64,000 nt of DNA from Pseudoduganella violaceinigra DSM 15887. Lineage in GTDB: Bacteria; Pseudomonadota; Gammaproteobacteria; Burkholderiales; Burkholderiaceae_D. A program made the position numbers and the translations under genes. Each line of letters starts with the position of its first letter. The stretch's first letter is position 1. Location of the stretch: NCBI RefSeq assembly GCF_000425385.1, contig NZ_KE384356.1, forward strand, positions 186,001-250,000, written 5' to 3'. The notes under the pieces were generated by a model, which saw only the letters and a program-made list of their open reading frames with translations, was not told the DNA's origin and did not search any database. Below, one piece after another: positions 34,755-42,610 of the stretch.

Positions 34755-35294
34755 ATGAGCCACGAGTCCGCTATCAGAACGCCCAAGCAGCTGGTCGCTG
34801 CCGTTGTAGGTTTCTTTGCTGTTACTATCATTGGCATCGTTTTGCTGGTGCAGTTTGTGACCCAGGAAAAGCTGACCGGCGCCGGTTCCGAAAGCCAGAG
34901 CGCGGAAGCCGTGGCCGCCCGCCTGAAACCTGTTGCAGACCAGGGCTTCACCCTGAAAGACGTCAATGCTCCTAAAGTCCTGATGGCCGGCGAGGCTGTC
35001 TACACCGCGACTTGCGCAGCCTGCCATGGCTCCGGCGCTGCCGGTGCACCGAAATTCGGCGACGCTGGCGCCTGGGGTCCACGTATCGCCCAGGGCTATG
35101 ACACTGTGGTCAAGCACGCGATCGAAGGCCTGCGCCTGATGCCTGCAAAGGGCGGCAATCCTGATCTGGATGACGTGGAAGTGGCGCGCGCGGTGGTGTA
35201 CATGGCTAATAAGTCCGGCGGCAAGTTCAAGGAGCCTGAGGTCAAGCAGGCGGCTCCGGCTGCCGAGGCTCCTGCAGCTGCGGAGCCGAAGTAA
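34755..35294 (+). CDS. Membrane-anchored c-type cytochrome (cytochrome c5-like)
   Basis: 179 residues. A single N-terminal membrane helix (about 14-34) anchors a periplasmic monohaem domain. Haem is attached by CAACH and the likely axial Met is in LRLMPAKGGNPDL, the pattern of c5-type cytochromes. The C-terminus is a flexible Ala/Pro/Glu tail. Expected to pass electrons between the quinol-oxidising complexes and terminal oxidases. Good ribosome site and its own promoter and terminator, so it is a single-gene unit right next to the tRNA insertion site. Confidence 0.92.
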   Translation: MSHESAIRTPKQLVAAVVGFFAVTIIGIVLLVQFVTQEKLTGAGSESQSAEAVAARLKPVADQGFTLKDVNAPKVLMAGEAVYTATCAACHGSGAAGAPKFGDAGAWGPRIAQGYDTVVKHAIEGLRLMPAKGGNPDLDDVEVARAVVYMANKSGGKFKEPEVKQAAPAAEAPAAAEPK

Positions 35295-35313
35295 GCTGAC
35301 TTGCTTCGCATAT

Positions 35314-35346
35314 AAAAAAACCGCTCGTTTGAGCGGTTTTTTTTTG
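35314..35346 (+). terminator. Rho-independent terminator of the cytochrome gene
   Basis: ACCGCTC-GTTT-GAGCGGT hairpin flanked by an A-run on the left and ten T on the right. The symmetry suggests it can work in both directions. Confidence 0.92.
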
Positions 35347-35366
35347 CCTTTTCAAACCGGTAAACC

Positions 35367-35394
35367 GGGGTCAGACCCAAGGGTCTGACCCCGT
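35367..35394. repeat. 13-bp perfect palindrome, GGGTCAGACCC core
   Basis: Arms CGGGGTCAGACCC and GGGTCTGACCCCG with a 2-base gap, lying between the cytochrome terminator and the first M13 gene's stop. Related palindromes occur at 37575-37603, and the core GGGGTCAG recurs at 48444-48451. Confidence 0.7.
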
Positions 35395-35486
35395 CTGCGC
35401 GACTGACGGGGCAGGGGTAAGGCCTCTGGTTCTCAGAACAGGTCAACGGCCGCGAACCTGCGCCATTAAGCGTTGCGCAGGCGGGA

Positions 35487-37499
35487 TTACCAAATGATCA
35501 CGCGCTCTTTCGGCGCGAGATACATCTTGTCGCCCTTCTTCACGCCGAACGCGTCGTAGAAGCCCGGCTGGTTGCGCAGCGAGCCGTTGGCGCGGAACTC
35601 TTCCGGCGAGTGCGGGTCGGTGGTGATCTGGCGGATCAGCGCCGCTTCACGCGACTTGGCGCGCCATGCTTGCGCCCAGCCTTGGTAGAAGCGCTGTTCG
35701 CCGCTGAAGCCATCGATCACTGGCGCCGGCTTGCCGCCGAGCGACAGCTTGTAGGCCTTGTACGCGATCGCCAGGCCGGAGTTGTCGGCGATGTTCTCGC
35801 CCAGCGTCAGTTCGCCGTTGATCTTGTAGCCTTTGACGGGGCTGAAGGCACCATACTGCTTGACCAGCATCTTGGTCTTGGTCTTGAAGTTGGCGTGATC
35901 GCGCTTGCTCCACCAGTCGCGCAGATTGCCGTCGCCGTCGTACTGCGCACCCTGATCGTCGAAGCCGTGCGAGATTTCGTGGCCGATCACGGCGCCGATG
36001 GCGCCGTAGTTGGCCGCGTCGTCGGCACTGGCGTCGAAGAACGGTGGCTGCAGGATGGCGGCCGGGAAGACGATCTCGTTCAGCTCAGGGTTGTAGTAGG
36101 CGTTGATGGTTTGCGGCGTCATGCCCCATTCGTCGCGGTCGATCGGCTTGCCCAGCTTGTCCAGTTCCTTCTGCACCGCGAACTCGGTGGCGCGGGCGAC
36201 GTTGCCAACCAAGTCGTTGCGGTCGATGGAAAGCTTGCTGTAGTCGCGCCATTTGTTCGGGTAGCCGATCTTCGGCGTGAATTTGGCCAGCTTGGCTTGC
36301 GCTTCCTTCTTGGTCTGGGCGCTCATCCACGGCAGCGTGTCGATGCTGTCCTTGTAAGCGACCAGCAGGTTCTTCACCAGTGCTTCCATGCGGGTCTTGT
36401 TGGCAGCGGGGAAGTGCTGCTCCACATAGACTTTGCCGATGCTTTCGCCCAAGGCCGATTCGGTGGCCGAGACGCCGCGCTTCCAGCGTGGGCGGTTTTC
36501 GGTGGCGCCACCCAGCTGCTTGCCGTAGAACTCAAAGTTCGCTTCGACGAAGGCCTTGGACAAGTATGGGGCGTTGGCGCGCAGCACGCTCCAGGCGAAG
36601 TAAGGCTTCAGCGTCTCGAGCGGGGTTTCGGCCAGCAGCTTGTCCAGGGCTTTCAGGTAGGTCGGCTGGCTGACGATGACGTAATCGACTTTGCCGGACA
36701 CGCCCAGGCCATCCAGGTAGGCATTCCAGTCGTAGCCCGGCATCAGCGCGCCCAGCTTGGCGACCGGCACCTTGTTATAGGCTTTGACCGGGTCGCGCAG
36801 TTCGACCTTGGTCCAGTGCAGCTGCGCGATCCGGGTTTCGAAGGCGACCACGGCCTTGGCATTGGCGGCGGCATTGGCGTCGCCGGCCAGCGCCAGCATT
36901 TTTTCGACGGTGGCGGTGTACTTCGCCAGCGTCTCGGCCATTTTAGGGTCGTCTTTTTTCAGATAGTAGTCGCGGTCAGGCATGCCCAGGCCGGACTGCA
37001 CGAAGTCGATCACGTACTTGGTGGAGTCCTTGTTGTCCTGGTGGATGCCCATGTCCATCGGCGCCGCGAAGTTGTGGCGGTTGTGGTACGCGAACAGGGC
37101 TGGCAGCTGCTTCTTGTCGCTCAGGGCGGCGATGCGGGCCAGTTCCGGCTGGATTGGCGCCACGCCCAGTTGCTCCAGGCGGGCCTCGTCCATGAAGGCG
37201 GCGTAGAAGTCGCCGATGCGCTGCTTGTCGGCCGTGTCGGCGTTCTTTGCGGAGTCTTCGATAATCTGGCGCAGTTGCGGCTGGACGTCTTCGAACAACT
37301 TTTCGAAGACGCCCCAGCTCGACATTTCAGCGGGGATTTCGGCCGTCGACAGCCATTTGCCGTTCAGGTGCTTGAAGAAGTCGTCCTGGGCGCGGACGGC
37401 GGGGTCGATGTATTGAAGTTCGATGCCGGATTTGTCGGCGGCGCCGGCAACGGATGCCAGCAACGCGGCAGCGGCGGCGGCGATGAGGTGTTTTTTCAT
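35487..37499 (-). CDS. M13 family zinc metallopeptidase (neprilysin/PepO-like), copy 1
   Basis: 670 residues, secreted: signal peptide MKKHLIAAAAAALLASVAGA. The zinc site is His507, Glu508 and His511 (HEISH) with third ligand Glu568 and Asp572 in GENIADN; DPHSPEEFRANG near the C-terminus and the final VIIW are family hallmarks. It cleaves peptides in the periplasm or outside. It is the most downstream of three M13 genes reading in the same direction within 7 kb. Palindromes separate copies 1 and 2. No lipobox is present. Confidence 0.95.
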   Translation of the reverse strand: MKKHLIAAAAAALLASVAGAADKSGIELQYIDPAVRAQDDFFKHLNGKWLSTAEIPAEMSSWGVFEKLFEDVQPQLRQIIEDSAKNADTADKQRIGDFYAAFMDEARLEQLGVAPIQPELARIAALSDKKQLPALFAYHNRHNFAAPMDMGIHQDNKDSTKYVIDFVQSGLGMPDRDYYLKKDDPKMAETLAKYTATVEKMLALAGDANAAANAKAVVAFETRIAQLHWTKVELRDPVKAYNKVPVAKLGALMPGYDWNAYLDGLGVSGKVDYVIVSQPTYLKALDKLLAETPLETLKPYFAWSVLRANAPYLSKAFVEANFEFYGKQLGGATENRPRWKRGVSATESALGESIGKVYVEQHFPAANKTRMEALVKNLLVAYKDSIDTLPWMSAQTKKEAQAKLAKFTPKIGYPNKWRDYSKLSIDRNDLVGNVARATEFAVQKELDKLGKPIDRDEWGMTPQTINAYYNPELNEIVFPAAILQPPFFDASADDAANYGAIGAVIGHEISHGFDDQGAQYDGDGNLRDWWSKRDHANFKTKTKMLVKQYGAFSPVKGYKINGELTLGENIADNSGLAIAYKAYKLSLGGKPAPVIDGFSGEQRFYQGWAQAWRAKSREAALIRQITTDPHSPEEFRANGSLRNQPGFYDAFGVKKGDKMYLAPKERVIIW

Positions 37500-37574
37500 T
37501 GGGGAGTCCTTAAAAACCGGAAGAACAGTGCCGGACGCGCAGGGTCAGGCACCTTTATGCGGCGGTCGCGGGCC

Positions 37575-37603
37575 CAGTGTCTGACCCTGCGGGTCAGACA
37601 CTG
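37575..37603. repeat. 13-bp perfect palindrome between M13 copies 1 and 2
   Basis: Arms CAGTGTCTGACCC and GGGTCAGACACTG with a TGC gap, 12 bp past the stop of M13 copy 2. It shares the GGTCAGAC core of the repeat at 35367 and may help terminate transcription. Confidence 0.7.
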
Positions 37604-37614
37604 AACTACCGGGT

Positions 37615-39642
37615 TTACCAGATAATCGCGCGTTCTTTCGGCGACAGGTACAGCTTGTCGCCTTGCTTCACGCTGAAGGCTTCGTAGAAGCCCGGCTGGT
37701 TGCGCAGCGTGCCATTGGCGCGGAATGGGCCCGGCGAGTGCGGGTCGGTCTTCACGCGCGCGATCAGGGCGGCGTCGCGGAACTTGGTGCGCCATACCTG
37801 GGCCCAGCCCATGTAGAAGCGCTGGTCGCCGGTGAAACCGTCGATTACCGGCGCCTTCTTGCCCTTCAGCGACAGCTTGTACGCCTTGTACGCCACGGCC
37901 AGGCCGGAGTTGTCGCCGATGTTTTCGCCCAGCGTCAGCTCGCCATTGACCTTGTAGCCCGGCAGCGCTTCGAATTCGCCGTACTGCTTGACCAGGATGC
38001 CGGTGCGCTCCTTGAAGCGCTTGCCGTCTTCCTCGGTCCACCAGTTGCGCAGGTTGCCGTCGCCGTCGTACTGCGAACCCTGGTCGTCGAAGCCGTGCGA
38101 GATTTCGTGGCCGATCACGGCGCCGATGCCGCCGTAGTTGACCGCGTCGTCAGCCTTCATATCGAAGAATGGCGGCTGCAGGATGGCGGCCGGGAACACG
38201 ATCTCGTTCATTTCCGGGTTGTAGTAGGCGTTGATCACCTGTGGCGGCATCAGCCACTCGTCGCGGTCGATCGGCTTGCCCAGTTTGTTCACATTGCGCA
38301 GGTGTTCGAACTCGTTGGCACGCATCACGTTGCCCACCAGGTCGTCGCGCTTGATTTCCAGCGCGCTGTAATCGCGCCACTTGTTCGGGTAGCCGATCTT
38401 GGTGGTGAACTTGGCCAGCTTGGCATGGGCTTCCTTGCGGGTCGCAGGGCTCATCCACTCCAGGGTGTCGATGCTCTGGTTGAAGGCTTGCAGCAGGTTT
38501 TTCACCAGCTTTTCCATGCGCGCCTTGGCTTCCGGCGAGAAGTGCTTGGCCACGTACAGCTTGCCGACCGCTTCGCCCATGGCGCCTTCGGTCAAGCTGA
38601 CGGCGCGCTTCCAGCGTGGGCGCTGTTCGGTGGCGCCGCTCAGGGTGGTGCCGTAGAAGGAGAAGTTCTCGTCAACGAAGTTCTTGGACAGCTCCGGCGA
38701 GAAGGTCGCCAGCAGGCGGTAGTCCATGTAGGCCTTCCAGTCCTCCAGCGGCACTTCGGCCAGCACCTTGTCCAGCGCCTGCAGGTAGGTAGGCTGGCTG
38801 ACGATCACGTCCTGGACCTTGCCGCTCAACAGCACGCCTTGCAGCCAGCTGTCGAAGTCGAAGCTTGGCATCAGCTCTTTCAGCTTGGCGATCTCGTATT
38901 TGTTGTAAGCCTTGACCGGGTCGCGGAGCTCGACCTTGGTCCACTGGATCTGGGCCAGGCGGGTTTCGACATTGACCACGGCCTTGGCGGTGGCGGCGGC
39001 ATTGGCGTCGCCGGCCAGCGTCATCATCCGGGCCACGTGGGCTTCGAACTTGGCCAGGGTCTCGGCCAGCTTGGCGTCGTCTTTTTTCAGGTAGTAGTCG
39101 CGGTCAGGCATGGACAGGCCGGACTGGCCCAGGTCGGCCACGTAGCGGGTCGAATCCTTGTTGTCCTGGTGGATGCCGACGTCGAACGGGCTGCTGACAC
39201 CCATGCGCGAGAAATGCGCGAACTGGGCGGCCAGCTGCTTCTTGTCGTTCAGGGCGGCGATGCGGGCGCGCTCACCGGCCAGCGGGGTGATGCCCAGCTG
39301 CTCGGCGCGGGCGTCGTCCATCATCGAGGCGAACAGATCGCCGACGCGCTTGGCATCGGCGTTGCCGCCCTTGGCGGCGGCTTCTTCAATCAGGGCGCGC
39401 AGCTGCGGCTGCACGGTTTCGGACAGCTGGACGAAAGTGCCCCAGCTGGAACGGTCGGCCGGGATCTCGGTGTTCTTCATCCAGGTGCCGTTCTGGTGCA
39501 GGTAGAAATCATCCTGGGCGCGGACGGCTTGGTCCATGGTGGCGGTTTCGATGCCGGATTTCTGGGCAGGCTTGCCGGCCGCGATGGCGGCGTGGGCGGT
39601 GAACAGGCCGATGATCACGGCGCTCAGGATCTTACGTTTCAA
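37615..39642 (-). CDS. M13 family zinc metallopeptidase, copy 2
   Basis: 675 residues with a signal peptide ending near AAIAAG. The zinc motif HEISHGFDDQ and GENIGDNSG, where Gly replaces the Ala of the other copies, are intact, as are DPHSPGPFRANG and the C-terminal AIIW. Colinear with copy 1 along its full length and clearly a paralogue. Monomeric periplasmic endopeptidase expected. It has its own upstream region (39643-39802), so it is probably not co-transcribed with copy 3, from which it is separated by a plus-strand gene. Confidence 0.95.
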   Translation of the reverse strand: MKRKILSAVIIGLFTAHAAIAAGKPAQKSGIETATMDQAVRAQDDFYLHQNGTWMKNTEIPADRSSWGTFVQLSETVQPQLRALIEEAAAKGGNADAKRVGDLFASMMDDARAEQLGITPLAGERARIAALNDKKQLAAQFAHFSRMGVSSPFDVGIHQDNKDSTRYVADLGQSGLSMPDRDYYLKKDDAKLAETLAKFEAHVARMMTLAGDANAAATAKAVVNVETRLAQIQWTKVELRDPVKAYNKYEIAKLKELMPSFDFDSWLQGVLLSGKVQDVIVSQPTYLQALDKVLAEVPLEDWKAYMDYRLLATFSPELSKNFVDENFSFYGTTLSGATEQRPRWKRAVSLTEGAMGEAVGKLYVAKHFSPEAKARMEKLVKNLLQAFNQSIDTLEWMSPATRKEAHAKLAKFTTKIGYPNKWRDYSALEIKRDDLVGNVMRANEFEHLRNVNKLGKPIDRDEWLMPPQVINAYYNPEMNEIVFPAAILQPPFFDMKADDAVNYGGIGAVIGHEISHGFDDQGSQYDGDGNLRNWWTEEDGKRFKERTGILVKQYGEFEALPGYKVNGELTLGENIGDNSGLAVAYKAYKLSLKGKKAPVIDGFTGDQRFYMGWAQVWRTKFRDAALIARVKTDPHSPGPFRANGTLRNQPGFYEAFSVKQGDKLYLSPKERAIIW

Positions 39643-39710
39643 GGTTACCCTCCTAGGTAGGTGTGACGGTATCGCGCGACTCTAGCACGCCTGGGCGAAA
39701 CGTTGAAAGA

Positions 39711-39743
39711 AAAGCCACTGCCCAGCGTGGCTTTTTGGCAGTG
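39711..39743 (+). promoter_or_regulatory. Two mutually exclusive hairpins ahead of the secreted protein gene
   Basis: Stem A pairs AAAGCCAC (39711-39718) with GTGGCTTT (39727-39734) and ends in a T-run, like a terminator. Stem B pairs CACTGCC (39716-39722) with GGCAGTG (39737-39743). They share bases 39716-39718 and cannot both form, as in an attenuator. The T-run is short, and the transcript start is unknown. Confidence 0.35.
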
Positions 39744-39802
39744 ATTGCAAAAAAATCAAAAGAATACGACTATTCGGACTCCTTCAAATACTCCAGATCC
39801 TC

Positions 39803-40546
39803 ATGCGCCCCATTCTCCTGGCCCTACTTGCTGCATCCACCAGTGCGTCGGCCGCCAACTGCCATCTCGACGAATTGAGCGACGGCCAACGCTACAACTT
39901 CAGCTACCAGCCCGCCTATTTCGATAGCAAGAAGAGCTATGAGCTGGACCAGCCCTTCACCGTCAAGTCCGGCGACCAGCTGGCCTACCGCAAATTGGGA
40001 CGGCGTCACCTGTACCTGGTTCCGGAGACCAATGTGACCTACAAACCGGACTGGTTCCTGGCGATCACCTTCCGGCTGAAGGCTGGCCAGAAGTACCGCG
40101 CCGAAGTCAATGCGCAGAAAGGCGGCCCCAGTTACGTGATCCGCGAGTCGGGCGGCGCCGGGGTATCCCAATTCTTGTATGTCACCGACAAGGGCGAACT
40201 GTGCGAACGTGTCGGGTCCTACCGGGATGCGTCGGGCGGCATGGGCGCGCTCACCACGCTGGTCAAAGGCGTTTACGCGGCGGAACCAGCCGAGCCGCAA
40301 CTGAAGGTGGTGGAGGAAGTGGACCCGAACTACTCGCGCGCCTTGTCGGTGACCCTGGAAGACCAAGGGCCGGCAATCGTGAAGCTGACGCTGAATGTGT
40401 TCGGCCAGAACGGCGTGGAACGCACCACCAGCAAGCAGTTCGACCGCAATGCGCTGGATGATGTGCAATTCGAAGGCTGGCGCTTCGCGTTGAAACGCCA
40501 GCCCGATGGCAGCTACCAGGCCAGGGTGCTTTCCCAGCCTGGTTAA
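39803..40546 (+). CDS. Secreted hypothetical protein between M13 genes
   Basis: 247 residues. Signal peptide MRPILLALLAASTSASA, so periplasmic or outer-membrane-exposed. The rest is beta-rich with no known catalytic motif; it includes NFSYQPAYFDSKKSY, SGDQLAYRKLGRRHLYLVP and a conserved-looking KAGQKYRAEV. Reads opposite to the flanking peptidases and stops 15 bp before the copy 3 stop. Function unknown; a carbohydrate-binding or beta-sandwich role is possible. Confidence 0.8.
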   Translation: MRPILLALLAASTSASAANCHLDELSDGQRYNFSYQPAYFDSKKSYELDQPFTVKSGDQLAYRKLGRRHLYLVPETNVTYKPDWFLAITFRLKAGQKYRAEVNAQKGGPSYVIRESGGAGVSQFLYVTDKGELCERVGSYRDASGGMGALTTLVKGVYAAEPAEPQLKVVEEVDPNYSRALSVTLEDQGPAIVKLTLNVFGQNGVERTTSKQFDRNALDDVQFEGWRFALKRQPDGSYQARVLSQPG

Positions 40547-40561
40547 ACGGGCGGGGCCGGA

Positions 40562-42598
40562 TTACCAGATGATGATGCGGTCTTCCGGCTTGACGTACAT
40601 CTTGTCGCCTTCCTTCACGCCGAAGGCTTCGTAAAAGGCCGGCTGGTTGACCACGGTGCCGTTGGCGCGGAAGCGGCCGGCGGAGTGCGGGTCGGTCTTG
40701 ATCTGCACCAGCGCCTGCTGTTCGCGCATCTTGGTGCGCCAGACCTGGCCGAAGCCCATGAACACGCGCTGTTCGCCGCTCAGGCCATCGATCACCGGCG
40801 AAGGCTTGCCGCCCAGCGAGATCTTGTACGCCTTGTAGGCGATCGCCAGGCCCGAGTTGTCGGCGATATTCTCGCCCAGGGTCAGTTTGCCGTTGATGTT
40901 ATAGCCAGGCACCGGCTCGTAGGCGCTGTACTGCTTGACCATGGCGTCCGCCTTGACCTTGAAGGCGGCGCGGTCTTCCGCCGTCCACCAGTCGCGCAGG
41001 TTGCCGTTGCCGTCGTACTGCGAGCCGGAGTCGTCGAAGCCGTGCGAGATTTCGTGGCCGATCACGGCGCCGATCGCGCCGTAGTTGACCGCGTCGTCCG
41101 CCTTCATGTCGAAGAACGGCGGCTGCAGGATGGCGGCCGGGAACACGATCTCATTGGCGGTGGGGCGGTAGTAGGCATTGACCGTCTGCGGGGTCATGCC
41201 CCACTCTTCCTTGTCGATCGGCTTGCCCAGCTTCTCGAGATTGCGGTTGTAGGCAAACTCGGTGGCGCGGCCCAGGTTGCCGATCAGGTCGCCGGCCTTG
41301 AACTGCAGCTTGCTGTAGTCCTTCCATTTGTTCGGGTAGCCGATCTTCGGGGTGAACTTGGCCAGCTTGTCCTGCGCCTGCTTCTTGGTCTCGGGACCCA
41401 TCCAATCGATGCTGTCGATGCTCTGCTTGTAGGCCACCAGCAGGTTCTTCACCAGTTCCTCCATGCGCGCCTTGCGTTCGGCCGGGAAGTACTTGGCCAC
41501 ATACAGCTTGCCCAGGCCTTCGCCGATCGCGCCTTCCACCACGCCCACGCCGCGCTTCCAGCGTGGCTGCTGTTCGGTCACGCCGGTCAGCACGGTGCCG
41601 TAGAAGGCGAAGTTGGCCTGGTCGAAGTCCTTCGACAGGTAAGGCGAGGCATCGCGCAGCAGCTGCCATTCAAAGTAAGCCTTCCAGGATTCCAGCGGGG
41701 TGCTTTCCACCAGTTTGGCGAACTCGGTCATATAGCTTGGCTGGGCCACGATCACGGTATCGGTCTTGGCGGCGATGCCGGTTGCACCCAGGGCGGCTTT
41801 CCAGTCGTAGCCCGGGGCGATTTCCGCCAGCTTGCTGATCTCCATCTTGTTGTAGCGCTTGACCGGGTCGCGGTTGTCGACGCGGGTCCACTGCACCTGC
41901 GCCAGCGCGGTTTCCAGGGCGACGATGGCCTTGGCTTTTTCCGCGCCGTCCTTGTTGCCGGCCAGGCCGAGCACCTTGGCCACGTGCTGTTCGTACTTGG
42001 CCAGCACCTCCGCCATCTTGGCGTCGTCCTTCTTCAGGTAGTAGTCGCGGTCAGGCAGGCCCAGGCCGGACTGGCCCATGTGGGCAGCATACTGGGTCGA
42101 GTCGCGCGCATCCTGGCTGACGAAGACGCCGTACGGCGCCGGCACGCCGGTCTTGTTGAAATGGGCGATCAGGGCGGGGATGCCCTTCTTGTCTTGCATG
42201 CCGCGGATCTTCGACAGCTCGCCGGCCACCGGCTTGGCGCCCAGCTTTTCCAGCTTCGCTTCATCCATGTAGGAGCCGTACAGCACAGCGATCTTGGCGT
42301 CGTCGCCCTTCAGGTTCTTCTGGCCTTCCAGGCCCTGGATCAGGTCGCGCAGCTGGAACAGGCTGTCGTCGCGCAGCTTGGCGAAGGAACCCCAGCTCGA
42401 TTTATCGGCCGGGATCTCGGTGGTGCGCAGCCATTCGCCGTTCAGGTGCTGGAAGAAGTCGTCCTGTACGCGCACGCTGTTGTCGCTGTATTGCGTTTCA
42501 ATGCCCGATGTCGGCGCCGGGGTGGCGTCATGGCCCGCTGCTTGCGCGAAGGCCGCCATCACGCTCAGGGTAATGGTGCTCAGGATAAATCGTTTCAC
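40562..42598 (-). CDS. M13 family zinc metallopeptidase, copy 3
   Basis: 678 residues with a signal peptide (VMAAFAQAAG). Zinc motif HEISHGFDDSG, GENIADNSG, DPHSAGRFRANG and C-terminal IIIW are all conserved, so the enzyme should be active. Sequence diverges from copies 1 and 2 mainly in the N-terminal capping region that defines substrate size (for example QDARDSTQYAAHMG where the others have QDNKDST). It starts 12 bp after the end of the TonB-dependent receptor on the same strand, so receptor and peptidase may be one operon, coupling peptide processing with uptake. Confidence 0.95.
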   Translation of the reverse strand: MKRFILSTITLSVMAAFAQAAGHDATPAPTSGIETQYSDNSVRVQDDFFQHLNGEWLRTTEIPADKSSWGSFAKLRDDSLFQLRDLIQGLEGQKNLKGDDAKIAVLYGSYMDEAKLEKLGAKPVAGELSKIRGMQDKKGIPALIAHFNKTGVPAPYGVFVSQDARDSTQYAAHMGQSGLGLPDRDYYLKKDDAKMAEVLAKYEQHVAKVLGLAGNKDGAEKAKAIVALETALAQVQWTRVDNRDPVKRYNKMEISKLAEIAPGYDWKAALGATGIAAKTDTVIVAQPSYMTEFAKLVESTPLESWKAYFEWQLLRDASPYLSKDFDQANFAFYGTVLTGVTEQQPRWKRGVGVVEGAIGEGLGKLYVAKYFPAERKARMEELVKNLLVAYKQSIDSIDWMGPETKKQAQDKLAKFTPKIGYPNKWKDYSKLQFKAGDLIGNLGRATEFAYNRNLEKLGKPIDKEEWGMTPQTVNAYYRPTANEIVFPAAILQPPFFDMKADDAVNYGAIGAVIGHEISHGFDDSGSQYDGNGNLRDWWTAEDRAAFKVKADAMVKQYSAYEPVPGYNINGKLTLGENIADNSGLAIAYKAYKISLGGKPSPVIDGLSGEQRVFMGFGQVWRTKMREQQALVQIKTDPHSAGRFRANGTVVNQPAFYEAFGVKEGDKMYVKPEDRIIIW

Positions 42599-42610
42599 TC
42601 TCTGGTCCCT

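Noticed and set aside
35610..37604. Long plus-strand open frame opposite M13 copy 1, and similar frames opposite prsK, the other M13 genes and the TonB receptor
   Set aside because: Antisense shadows of high-GC genes; products are His/Gln/Val-rich repeats without domains, while the minus strand encodes complete families.
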